From positions 25,822,693-25,886,692 of the forward strand of contig JASXTE010000008.1 of assembly GCA_030280995.1 (NCBI GenBank): DNA of 64,000 nt, given 5' to 3'. Position 1 is the first letter of the stretch, and each line of letters starts with the position of its first letter. Shown in pieces: positions 35,470 to 46,616 of the stretch. The position numbers and the translations under genes are program-made. This DNA is from Hemileia vastatrix (lineage: Eukaryota; Basidiomycota; Pucciniomycetes; Pucciniales; Zaghouaniaceae). Below the pieces are notes generated by a model. It made no database searches, had not been told where the DNA came from, and worked only from the letters and a program-made list of their open reading frames with translations.

Positions 35470-36480
35470 ATTAATGAATATTAAGATAAAGTATTCAATA
35501 TCAAAAAATTATGATGTAATATGATGAATAATTATAAGAAACTCTATTCTAGAAATTTGAATTTGATAATTTAATAGGATAAAAAATTGAATAAGATTAA
35601 AATTAAAGTAAGGATGAAAGAAACAGAAAACACAAACAGGGGGATTATATATTATTTGAGCTTTTTTTAACATGTATTATTAATAGTGGGGTAAACTGAG
35701 TAACATGCTAAATCAAAATCTGTTTATATTGAAGCAAAATTTGATGTAGCTAACAGAAAATACTAGGAATTCTTTGGGGACTTTTAGTGTGAAAAACAAA
35801 TAATAACAAATACATATCCCATATGTAAAGTGCCACGGATAAATACAAAATTATTTAAATTAGAATTTACTCCTAAACAATGGAGATACACTTAATTAGT
35901 AAATTTTATGAAAACAAAGGATAATGCTTTATAACTATTTGTTAAATTTACTTTCAGATTACAATGAGAGATTCACAAATATACTGATATGCCTCACCAA
36001 ACAAGAAATGAATTATAAATATAAAATTGGTAACATTAGAATTTAAGATAAGACTTTGTTTTTAAGTGACAGGAGGAGTGTTGGGCTAGGGTATGGGCCA
36101 AGTGACCAAACCATTGTTAAACTTGCATGCAACTAAGGGAAAAAATATTGAATAGTTTTATTTTACATTATATCTTAGTCTGCACAAGATATTGCATTGT
36201 TTACCCTAACTATACCAATATTGTTAATTTTCAAAAGTTATAGAACTACTAAGTTGATAAAATATTATTATGAATCACCCAATGAAATACCTTGAGCAAC
36301 ATTCAAAATTATTAAAACAGTAATATTCAATTTGAGATTTGGATTAGCTAATTTTTCACCACTTACCACAGTTTTGATTAATATAATAAAACTTGAAAAA
36401 AATTGTTGAGATTACCTAGAAATGGGTGCAAGAAAATGATGAAACATATGACTTGAAACTTAACTCATACACTATTGATG
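35470..36480. other. AT-rich interval, no gene seen
   Basis: No coding frame with recognisable motifs and no TE ends detected. Confidence 0.5.
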
Positions 36481-38420
36481 AAATTCATGAATCCTGATTG
36501 ATTTCTATTGAAATTAATTTTGAGACTGGCATATTGAATTTTAGCTATGACCAAGTACTGTAAGTGCCATGGTTTGTATTCAATATATTGGTGTTGAAAT
36601 TTATTTTGATAGGAATTAACAAGTATCATATGGCACCTTGCATGGAACCCTGACAGAAACCACAAAATTTATGAGGCAATGAACCTCATAATTTTTATTG
36701 AAATTAATGTAGACCGCTGCATATTGAATAAAAGCCATGTCACATGGAGTACACAGACATAGATAAAATTCAACATGCATGGCTTAAAATTAACCAAGGC
36801 ATTAAAACATAAATTTTTATATGGTGTACTTGATCAAACCAGTTAATCCAACTGCTTAGCTTACCTATACTTATTGGAATTTTATGCATAGTCCATGTCC
36901 ATATTAATTTTGATCAAAATTAATCTTGACTAATACATAGTGAATTCATGCTATGCCACTTACACTTGCCAGGCATAGCTACCATTTAATATGCCAGTAT
37001 CAAAAATTAATTTTAATCAAAATTAATGAGCATGTTGATCATGAATTTCTGGAGTCAACTGCTTATTTTTATGCAAGGTGCCTTGCCAACATTAATTTCG
37101 ATCAAAATTACTTTTGATACTGGCATATTGCATGTAGCTATTCCGGGAAAGTGTAAGTGGCATAGTGTGTATTCATTATGTATTGGTCAAAAATAATTTC
37201 AATCAAATTTAATATTGACATTTGCATATTGAATCCAAGCCAGAAAATGACCCAAAAAATTCTTTATAAAACTGCCCATTAATTTCAATCAAAATTAAGG
37301 CTGACCATATACATATTGAATGGTAGTTATATCTGGTCTGAGTAAGTGGCAATAGCTTATATTCAATATGTATTGGTCAACATTAATTTTGATCAAAATT
37401 AATAAGCATTTTGATCATGAACTTTTTCAGTCAGTTAGTTTTTTTAATGCATAATGGCATGGCAACATTAATTTTGATCAAAATTAATGTTGAAATGATA
37501 TAATGCTTTTTTGCATGACATGTAAAGGACAGCAAGTAATCTTAAGTATTGAAATTTACTATACATGTTGAGGGTAAATATAATATTTACATATCCATAT
37601 TAATTTCTATCAAAATTAATGTTGACCAATACATAATAAATAGTAAATATGCCTGGCTAGTGTAAGTGGCATAGATTTTATTCAATCTGCATTTGTCAAC
37701 ATTAATTTTGATTGAAATTAAGGTTCATGATTATCATCAATTTCTGCAGTCAGTTGCTTACTGTTATGCATGGTAACATTTCAAGATTAATTTTAATTAA
37801 AATTGAATTTGACATGCCACCAAGCATTTTTCTGTAAGATGCAAAGTAGAGCCCTCTATTCTCAAGTAAACAAATTACAATGCATATTGAGCATGTATAT
37901 ATCATTTACACATTAATATTAATTTCAATAAAAATTAATGTTGACCAATACGCATTGAACACAAGCTTTACAACTTACACACACCAGATATAACTACCAT
38001 TCAATATGTATATGGTCAACCCTAATTTCAATTGAAATTAGTGAGCAGTTTTATGAAGAATTTTTTGGGTTGTTTGCTGGTTTGGATTCAATATGAAAAT
38101 GTCAATATTAAATACAATTAAAATTAATGTTGACCAATACATAATGAATACACACTATTCCACTTACACTTTCCAGGAATAGCTTCCATTCAATATGCCA
38201 GTATTAAAATTAATTTCAATCGAAATTAATGTTGGAAAGGCACCATGCATAAAAATAAGCAGTTGACTCCAGAAATTCTTGATTAACATGCTCATTAATT
38301 TTGATACTAGCATATTTAATGGTAGCTATGTCTAGCAAGTGTAAGTGGAATAGCATGTATTCACTATGTATTTTTCAACATTAATTTTTATTGAAATTAA
38401 TATGGATACATAAATGTGAC
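36480..38420. repeat. Cluster of about 18 palindromic AT-rich motifs
   Basis: The core is ATTAATTTTGA followed by its reverse complement. Exact 22-bp copies lie at 36903-36924, 37382-37403 and 37467-37488; variants lie near 36510, 36695, 37009, 37090, 37190, 37270, 37599, 37699, 37787, 37919, 38021, 38110, 38210, 38289 and 38381. Many cores are flanked by GTCAAC and GTTGAC, extending the palindrome. Between cores, blocks such as ACCAATACATATTGAAT and GGTAGCTATGCC recur in both orientations. Spacing is about 80-130 bases. No coding frame. It may be a satellite-like array or nested MITEs. Confidence 0.8.
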
Positions 38421-38629
38421 ATAAAGAGGTATGGACCATCAATTTGTTGAAAATAAATTTTTATATCTCATACATTATTTGTTTTTCTTAAATAAAATGT
38501 TACTCTCTCTCGATATAACCTTATAAAATTTACCAAGTTGCTTTGAAAAAATAACAGAATAAATAAAATTCAATATAAGATAGCTATATTACACAGAAGA
38601 TCACTGTTATACCAAAGTTATGATAATGT

Positions 38630-39945
38630 TGATGCTGTATTAATTTATTCCCGTATCTTTACCGGATCAATATCAGCTCCAACCCCAAGTGAATCACATT
38701 CATTCACAGATAATCCTGCCAAAAATGTTGCTGAATATCAATTCTTGGGGAGATATTTGGGAACCTTGAATATACCATCATGTGCAACCATCCTTTCTGA
38801 TGACCGTTGTGGTCTTCCAACATTGGCAGGGGCCTTTGTTGTGCGATTTGGCATTGTTTGTGCATGTCTTAATTGACATCTGCTAAGGAATTAGGTATTT
38901 TTTTGGTTTTATTCCGTGGATATTGGGTCTGCGGGTATGTGGGTACTATCATTGGATAGCCCCGGTATTTCTCTATATTTTATGTCTTGAAGACATTTTT
39001 CATATTCTAAGTTTTAAGGGGTCATTTCCTCATTTTTCATTTATAAAAGATAGCTGTTTAATTTTGTTTTTTGTGTTTTACAGGCTAACCTTAAGTCTTA
39101 GGGTTAAGTGCTTAGTACCATTGGATAGAGCTAATTTTTCTCTATATTTCATGTCTCAATGTTGTCATAGTGAAATTCTGTGTTTTAAAGGTTTTAGTAG
39201 TTTTAGTTATTTTCTCCAAGTAGATTAGGTGTTTATATTGGTTTTCTGGCTTCAGGGAGGCCATGCCGCTTCAGGAGGCGCCTCTGACATTGGGCGGCCC
39301 GCCGCCTCTGTTTTAGAAGGTTGGGGAGCGCTTCTGGAGGGTTTTTATTCAATTTGGAGGATACAGGCGCCAAATTGGTGGGTGTGCATGGGCTCTTAGA
39401 TAGTGGTATGTGTGTAGATAGTGAATAAGACAGTTTGGGGCAACCTTAATCATCATACAACTATCCGGAGGTGATATCATTGTTTCTCACTCAGTTTTCA
39501 CTGTTTTTTGGCCACAATTGGCTGTGTTTGTGGAAAGGTTAGTTCTTCATTTAACTCAACTTTGACAACTGTTTTCTCTGTTATAGTCTTGCAAGCTATA
39601 GCAAGTATCATTGCTGTCTCTGGTGTGGATTCGCAACCTACATCAAGTATCATTGGTTTCTCTGGTGTGGACATTGGTCTACATTTCAGTTCTTTGGTTT
39701 GGTAGTCTGTCTGGGGACTACTTTCTTGGCTCATCAAGCAGTCAAGTGTGTTGAAAAGGGGCTTTAGAAGAACAGGAACCGATTTACTGTAGCAGGTAAA
39801 TCTCACTCTATTTTTCTAAAGGGACAGGGGATTTTCTCTCTGGTTTTTCTTTAACTCTCTTGGCCAAGGCCTATAGCTAGTACTATAGGATTGTCTACAC
39901 CGTGAATATGTTTTTAATGCTGATTTTCTTTGAGCTGGTGTATGG
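38630..39945 (+). pseudogene. Coding fragment of unknown function split by an LTR-X insertion
   Basis: Plus-strand frame IYSRIFTGSISAPTPSESHS continues through GRYLGTLNIPSCATILSDDR up to 38807. LTR-X copy B then intervenes (38808-39899). Removing the LTR and one CCGT duplicate restores the frame as SDDREYVFNADFL. This supports a real coding sequence at the time of insertion. Only about 80 codons can be followed, and I do not recognise the family. Confidence 0.5.
38808..39899 (+). mobile_element. LTR-X copy B, solo LTR with CCGT target duplication
   Basis: 1092 bp with TG...CA ends (TGTGGTCTTCC...TTGTCTACA). CCGT precedes (38804-38807) and follows (39900-39903) as a direct repeat, which may extend to ACCGT if the terminal A is shared. 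No internal region is present, so it arose by LTR-LTR recombination or is a solo insertion. It contains a GC-rich core with CpG sites still present (about 39240-39330). Confidence 0.9.
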
Positions 39946-40019
39946 GCTAAGTACTTTGTCATCTTATCCATTTTTTTAAACAAATCATTTAGTTCAGGAT
40001 TTTGCCATCCAGGATTAGC

Positions 40020-41375
40020 TCAGATGGGTGCAGTTGGGGCTGGTGGTGGGCCTTCCTCGATATCAGAGATACACCTAGTATCATGAAAAAGCACAACAAA
40101 ACCTGGCACATCACTGCAGAAATCTCTTGCTAACTTTTAGTGTGAACTAGAAATCTGAATTCCAACTAAATCAGCTTCATAATAACAATAAGGAAAGTAA
40201 AATAAAAAACTTACCTTGGTCCGATAAAGTTATGCTTGTGCCCTTGCCCTCTTTTCCATCTTTTCTCTTTCCACCCTTTCCTCTTCTTGCCCAAACAACC
40301 TTATCATCTCCTTTCCCTTATTGACTACCCATTTCTCAATAACACATTGGGTGAACTGAAGCTATGACTGATCAATTGTATTCAAGGTGGTGAGCCACCT
40401 GGTACAGTGGTTGCATACTATGCTTCCCATGACTTGATTCAAAGTTTATTCTAAAAAATCACGGAAAGTCCAATCAAATGCAAATTTCCAAAAACCTTTT
40501 TCTTGCTATTAATGCTCTAAGTCTCTTTTGACAGAAAGTGGGATCGGTGCTCCTCCTTTTAGTCCTCAAGGCTCAGGTGCTGGAATAAATTTGGGTGGTC
40601 AAATTTCAGATCTCAAGAAGGCTATAGAATTGGTTATCAGAAATTGTCAATCAGCTGCAGAATTGGCACAGTTAGAAGATTGGACTTGGGTTAGGACAGT
40701 TTGAATTGGTTCCAAGCTTTCCAATTGTCAATCTCCAAAGGTGTTGGACTTGCAGGATATTTTGCTATTTGGGTTGGTTCCCCAAGACAATACTTCAGAA
40801 AGTGGTAAATATTTCTATTTAGACTGTTGGAGCTCCTGGGAACATCATTCCTTCTAACTAAGCCTCTTACAGCTATTAACCCCCATTCTCGTTCATGAGA
40901 CTCTGCTGAATTGAGTCTGTGGTAATCACTGATACCCATAATGATTGAGGGATTCACTAACAATTCAGATAAGTTAATTAAATTGGTTATTTTTAAATAA
41001 AAGAATACACTAAAAATTTGACTTACCAGCTCCACTTGTGCTTAATCCTTGGTTAGGCTGAGCAGATGATGATTGGTCTCCAAAAAACTCCCTCAATACT
41101 TCACTAGCCCAATCTCTTCCTAGCTGATTGGCTTGCTGATCAGCACTTTCAGGAGCAGAAGGATGATTGGGATTTAAATTTCTTGGTTCTCCATGAGCCT
41201 CTTGGCCTGGATTGGGATTAGGAGGTGGGTTAGAATTAGGCGGTACATGCTGAGATGCATCTGGAGGTGGATCAGCAGTGGGCAGTGGAGGAGTATTTCC
41301 AGTATTAGTATGTTGAGGTGGAAAAAAATCAGAATTGGTTGGGTCAACAGAAATCCCTTCAAAATTATCATCCAT
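40020..41375 (-). pseudogene. Companion gene of the CACTA-like element, degenerate
   Basis: Starts MDDNFEGISVDPTNSDFFPP at 41375. Exon 1 (41027-41375) is Pro/Asn-rich and disordered. The intron 40957-41026 (GTAAGT...TTAG) joins in frame to exon 2 (NPSIIMGISDYHRLNSAESH, then REWGLIAVRGLVRRNDVPRS and LKYCLGEPTQIAKYPASPTP). After a frameshift near 40705 the frame continues (QTVLTQVQSSNCANSAAD, IEKWVVNKGKEMIRLFGQEE, ERVEREKMEKRARAQA) to a GTAAGT donor near 40213, and a last exon ends DTRCISDIEEGPPPAPTAPI at 40020. About eight stops. It lies just downstream of the transposase remnant on the same strand. The role is probably accessory to transposition, by position only. Confidence 0.5.
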
Positions 41376-41802
41376 AATGAACTGTAATAAAATAAAATAA
41401 AACAAAAATAATGACTTGTTAAAATTTATACCTATCAAAGTTAAAGTAAAAAAAGATACTATGTTTATAGTCTTGTTAACCAGTATGTTCTCTTGGGGAA
41501 AAATAAAGTGAATAATATATAGCTATCAGCTAAAGTGGGAAGGTCAAACTATTTATAGTAGATGAATAAGCAAGAAGATCATTCATTAAGTAACAATTTT
41601 ATTGTATTTCTCATTATCATGATTTTCTTTCTTTCATTCTTACATTTAAGATAAAAATGACTCATTGAAAGAATGGGTTCTCTCGCAATAAAAGCAACCA
41701 ATGTTATTGTTCACTGAATTTAAGATGACGTAACTTGGATGCATTGCATTTGTAAATTGAGCATTTAAATATTTCTTTTACCATTTACAAGCATCACCAA
41801 TC

Positions 41803-43600
41803 CTAAAAATTTCCCAAATCCCAAATTAACACAAAGATGTTAGTCAACAGAAAACAAATTTGATTAATTTTTTCACTCACTACTGTCTGCAGTCCAATGG
41901 CAGTAACAACCTCTTTTTTGATTCCAAACATTCTTTTTTTGCGCTCAACAGTAGCTGCATGTCCAATTATTGCATCTTTCTTAATCACAATTTGAGTTGC
42001 TTTGGCTACTCTTACTATCCAACAATGCACTTGTGGGAAAATCTCATAGGGATCCTTTGATGTTTCTTCTGGACAGAGCTCCTTGAAAGGACTCACTATT
42101 AAATAGATTTGATCATTCTCTTCCTTTGACCTGAAAAGATCATCAATTTTCCCAAACTGGCTATCTTTTCCATAGTAGAATTCAATTGTTGAATTAGCAA
42201 TGTGTCAATGGTAACTGGTAAACCTCTTTCCATGTATCAATATTCTTGCTAAATTTTCAACTACCTGATCCCCACTTTTCTCCTATGGTGTCTAAGCCTG
42301 TCTTGAAGTTTCTTTTCCCATTTATTCCCTTACCCATTTAGTAAAAAATTCCATACTTAGATGGATCCATTTGTTTTGTTTATTGAGATCAATATGGCTT
42401 TTTTTAGTTTCACATTGATCATTATCTTCAGCTTCACCAAGATTTAATACCCTAGACTTCTGATACCAATGTTTGAGCATTGTTAGTGGTATCTCTCCTG
42501 TGGTCAATATTAATAAATTAGCACAGTTCAGTTTTTAAATAATTGCTTACAAACATTACATACGTGGATGGTGATTGTTTGGAATTTCAGATAATATATG
42601 ATTCACCCATTCTCTAGACTAAGTAGCTGTACCTGATAGTAGACCAAGACGCTTTATCATTTCAGGATAATGTTGACTGATATGTAGATTTGGCTTTGTG
42701 TTAATATTCTTCCAACCCTCTTTGGGGCACTCACAATACTTTAACAGAAATTGATCTAGATCTTTAAGCTCATTAGTCTGTATATTTTTTAATATCAAAA
42801 AATTGGTGATCAAGCATAATGTTACAAGTGACCTGAGAAGATAACATTCTGTTGGTTTTTCAGCTGAGGAAGCTGAAGATTCAGATTCTTTAAATTTTTC
42901 AAACCAAAGGGGTATAAGTGACAAAGGGAAGTAGAGAGTATATAGCATGTGCCATTATGCTGCCTTGAGGGATCCTGCCTTTTTAGATCCTACTGATTTT
43001 GGAACTTTTGTTAGCCAGGAAGGTCTTCTTACTTGATCAATCATCTTCCATACAACCTGTAGCTCTGCTGCTGTGATTCATGGATTACTACTACCTTCAT
43101 TTTCTTTCTCCTTACCTTTCCTTTTATTTTCATCATATCTAGTTTTCTCATTTGATGAGTGAGATCCTTCACTCTGTGATATGCTAATGCTCTGTTGCTT
43201 TAAGTTATACAATGAATTCCTACTGCCACTTCTTTGAGACTGTAATGAGGCCAAATTGCTATATGGAGGAATAAATTTGGCGCTGGATGACCTAGTCTGG
43301 CTTCTTGATTGATTTGTTCCCAATCCTTCACTATCTAGTCCATGATGACTTGATGACTGTCTTGAACTCATAAGTCTTTTCCACTTACACTGTCTTGTGT
43401 GTCCTGTATCATCATCATAATTATTTGTGGTGCTTAAGCTACTTCTACGTTTTTTAGAATGCTTATGCAGTGAAGTATCAAAAAATAAATTGTCATCTTC
43501 TTCTCTTACATGCCAATTTTTATCCTTTTCCAGCTTTCTTTCTAGATCTTTTGCTGTGTTTTTTATTTGAAAATAGCTTAAAATGTGATCTTTGGGTTTC
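41803..43600 (-). pseudogene. CACTA-like (Plavaka-type) transposase remnant
   Basis: The right part is a Ser-rich linker (SHHGLDSEGLGTNQSRSQTR at 43078-43371). Then come GSLKAAxWHMLYTLYFPLSLIPLW (read in two pieces), NELKDLDQFLLKYC, KPNLHISQHYPEMIKRLG and REWVNHILSEIPNNHH (about 42580-42960). This order of an LKA-W block, a P-LPLW block, K-P-N-H and E-N-NN motifs is characteristic of the C-terminal half of basidiomycete CACTA-type transposases. It continues to TVERKKRMFGIKKEVVTAIG near 41900. Stops at several Trp and Gln codons. The N-terminal catalytic part is absent; LTR-X copy C begins at 43651. Confidence 0.6.
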
Positions 43601-43650
43601 CAAGCATATGTGAATGCATAACATCAATTGAGAAATATTCAGTTGGAGGC

Positions 43651-44727
43651 TATGGTCTTCCAACATTGGCAGAGCCCTTTGTTGGTTTATTTGGTGTTGT
43701 TTTGATATGCCTTAAATGGCATTGTTTAATAATTAGGTGTTTTCTGGATTTACTCATAAAATATTGGGACTATGGGGATGTGGATTCTACCATTTGATAG
43801 CCCCAGTTTTCTTTATATTTTATGTCTTGATGACATTTTTCATATTCTAAGTATTAAGGGGATAATTTCTCATTTTTCTTTTAAAAAGATAGCTGTTTAA
43901 TTTTGTTTTTTGTATTTTACGGGCTGACCTTAAGTCTTAGGGTTAAGTACTTAGTACTGTTAGAATAAGCTAAATTTTCTTTACATTTTATGTCTCAATG
44001 TTTTTATAGCCTAATTACGTGTTTTAAAGTTTTTAGTAGTTGTAGTAGATTTTTCTTATTAGTTTGGGTATTTTTGGTGGTTTTCTGACTTCAGGGTGGT
44101 CCGGCTGCCTCAGGCAGGCCTCCAAATGTTGGGTGGACCGCCTGCCTTGGTGCTAGAAGGCTGGGAAGCGTTTCTAGAGAGGTTTTATGCACTTTGGTGG
44201 TCAAGAACAACAAATTTGTTGGTGTGCATGGGCTCTTAGATAGTAGTCTGTGTGAAGATAGTAAATAAGACAGTTTGGGGCAACTTTAATTATCATAAAA
44301 CTATCCGGAGGTGATATCCTTGTTCCTCACTCAGTTTTCACTGTTTTTTGGCCACAATTGGCTGTGTTTGTTGCAAGGTTAGTTCTTCATTTAAATCAAC
44401 ATTGGCAACTGGTTTCTCTGGTGTACCTTTGCAACCTGCATCAAGTATTATTGCTGTTTTCTGTGCAACAAGTGCACAGTGTTTTGGTTTTCTGGTGTGA
44501 ATCTTTCTGCATTTCAGGTTCTCTTTGGTCTGTAGTCTTTCTAGGCTACGTTCTTGACTTGTTAAGCAGTCAAGAAGTGTTTTTGAAGGGGTATAGTAAC
44601 AGTATCTTATTTGCTGTAGCAAGTAAATCTCACCTGGTATTTCTCAAAGAGACAGGGGTTTTTCTCTCCAGTTTTACTCCAACTCCCTTGGTCAAGGCCT
44701 ATAGCTAGTACTATAGGATTGTCTACA
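43651..44727 (+). mobile_element. LTR-X copy C
   Basis: 1077 bp. It begins TATGGTCTTCCAACATTGG (TG changed to TA) and ends ATTGTCTACA. It is preceded by TTGGAGGC, resembling the purine tract before copy E. It is more decayed at CpG sites than copies B and E. It lies head-to-tail opposite copy D with 13 bases between. Confidence 0.85.
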
Positions 44728-44740
44728 TTTCTGGGGCCTG

Positions 44741-45791
44741 AAGTACTATAGGCCTTTACAAAGGGAGTTGGAGTAAAACTGGAGACAAAAACCCCTGTCC
44801 CTTTGAGAAATACCAGGTGTGATTTACTTGCTTCAGCAAATCAGTGACTGTTACTATACCCCTTCAAAAACACTCCTTGACTGCTTAACAAGTTAAGTCA
44901 GTAGCCTAGATAGACTACAGACCAAAGAGAACCTGAAATGTAGAAAAATACACACCATAAAAACAAACACTGTGCACTTGTTGCACAGGAAACAGCAATA
45001 ATACTTGATGCAGGTTGCAAAGCTACACCAGAGAAAACAGTTGCCAAAGTTGAGTTAAATGAAGAACTAACCTTGCAACAAACACAGCCAATTGTGGCAA
45101 AAAAACAGTTAAAACTGAGTGAGGAACAAGGATATCACCTCTGGATGGCTTTATGATAATTAAAGTTGCCCCAAACTGTCTTATTCACTATATAAGAGCC
45201 CATGCACACCAACAAATTTGGCGTTCTTGACCACCAAATTGCATAAAACCTCTCTAGAAACACTTCCCAGCCTTCTAGAACTAAGGCAGGCAGTCCTCTC
45301 GATGACAGGTGGCCTGCCTGAGGCGGCTGGACTACCCTGAATTCACAAAACCACCAAAAACCACCAAAAATACCCAAACTACTTAGAAAAATCTACTACA
45401 ACTACTAAAACCTTTAAAACATGTAATTAGGCTATAAAAACTTTGAGACATAAAATGTAGAGAAAATTTAGCTCATTCTAACAGTACTAAGCACTTAACC
45501 CTAAGACTTAAGGTTACCCCGTAAAACACAAAAAACAAAATTAAACAGCTATCTTTTTAAATGAAAAATGAGAAATTATCCCCTTAATACTTAGAATATG
45601 AAAAATGTCATCAGGACATAAAATATAGAGAAAACCGGGGCTATCCAATGGTTGTACCCACATCCCTGTAGTCCCAATTTTTGCTGAGTGAATCCAGAAA
45701 AACACCTAATTATTAAACAATGCAATTTAAGACATATCAAAACAACGCCAAATAAACCAACAAAGGGCTCTACCAATGTTGGAAGACCACA
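44741..45791 (-). mobile_element. LTR-X copy D, inverted relative to C
   Basis: Reverse-complement copy of LTR-X ending GAAGACCACA at 45791. Its terminal ~23 bases (the GTCTACA end) are missing at the C-D junction, where CCTGAAGTACTATAGG replaces the normal end. Copies C and D together form a 2.1-kb imperfect palindrome. Confidence 0.8.
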
Positions 45792-46034
45792 TCATGATTT
45801 TCTACATTTCAGGATTGCCCGAGTGCTACAACCTCTCCCCAAGATGAGGAAATCCCAGGTTGTAGTAGGTCAGCTCCCTTGGAGATATACCAAGTGGATT
45901 TTCAACTTTCTCTTTTTAATGTTTCTCTTCTCTGCAAGTATTCTTCAAGTTTTTAATCAAGTATCTTTTCTCTCTCAAGATTTTCAATTATTTTTAATTC
46001 AAGTTCAAAAAAGAAGATTGGTTATATATATTTA

Positions 46035-46616
46035 TTGAAAGATATGCGGAAAAGCTTTGGAGTGGTGAGATTGGGGTCTAAAAGTAATTCCTCCCAATTG
46101 TGCACTGCTAGGGTTTCTTCTGCACCTTTCAAAAACATTACCTTGGCCATTTCTGTGAGCATTGGGGAAACCCCTGGTTTTTTTTGTAGGATAGAAGAAA
46201 ACTCAAGAAAAGAAAATAAAAATTTAAAGATAACTGAAGATAATCAAAAAAGAAGAAAAGAATTATTTTTGTGAAGATCAGCAAGATCAAGTTTTGGGCC
46301 TCCAGAAAGAGGTTAAACTGCACAAATTTTTGAAGAATGAATATCATCAAGATCAAGTTTTGGGCCTCTGGCATGAGGATAAGCTGCACAAATTTTAGAA
46401 GATGTGATTCAGAAGATGAATCAAGAGTTGAAGATTTGTTCGATGATAGTGAAGATAAAGATGTGGGATTGTGGAAAAGTTTTGGAGTGGTGAGATTGTG
46501 GAGTAAAAGTAAGTCCACCCAATTGTGCACCACTAGGGTTTCTTCTACACCTTTCAAAAACATTACCTTGGACACACATGTGAGCAATGGGGAAGCCCTT
46601 GGTTTTTGTTCTAGGT
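46035..46616 (+). repeat. Direct duplications at the start of the gypsy coding region
   Basis: A ~150-bp segment at 46045-46196 is repeated at 46473-46616; both encode a version of KSFGVVRLxSKSxSxQLCT. Between them a ~68-bp unit (GATCAAGTTTTGGGCCTC at 46283 and 46351) is itself duplicated. The duplications lie where gag or the N-terminus of pol is expected. Confidence 0.75.

Noticed and set aside
36480..38420. CRISPR-like spaced repeat
   Set aside because: The repeats are self-palindromic, vary in sequence and spacing, the intervening DNA also repeats, and the context is eukaryotic.
44358..44708. ORFs of 60-116 aa inside LTR-X copies (also at 24332, 39498, 45135 and 54635)
   Set aside because: They occur in both orientations of a non-coding LTR and are not conserved in frame between copies.
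38808..44727. LTR-X copies B and C as the two LTRs of one element containing the CACTA genes
   Set aside because: Copy B has its own target duplication (CCGT) and splits a reading frame, so it is an independent solo insertion.
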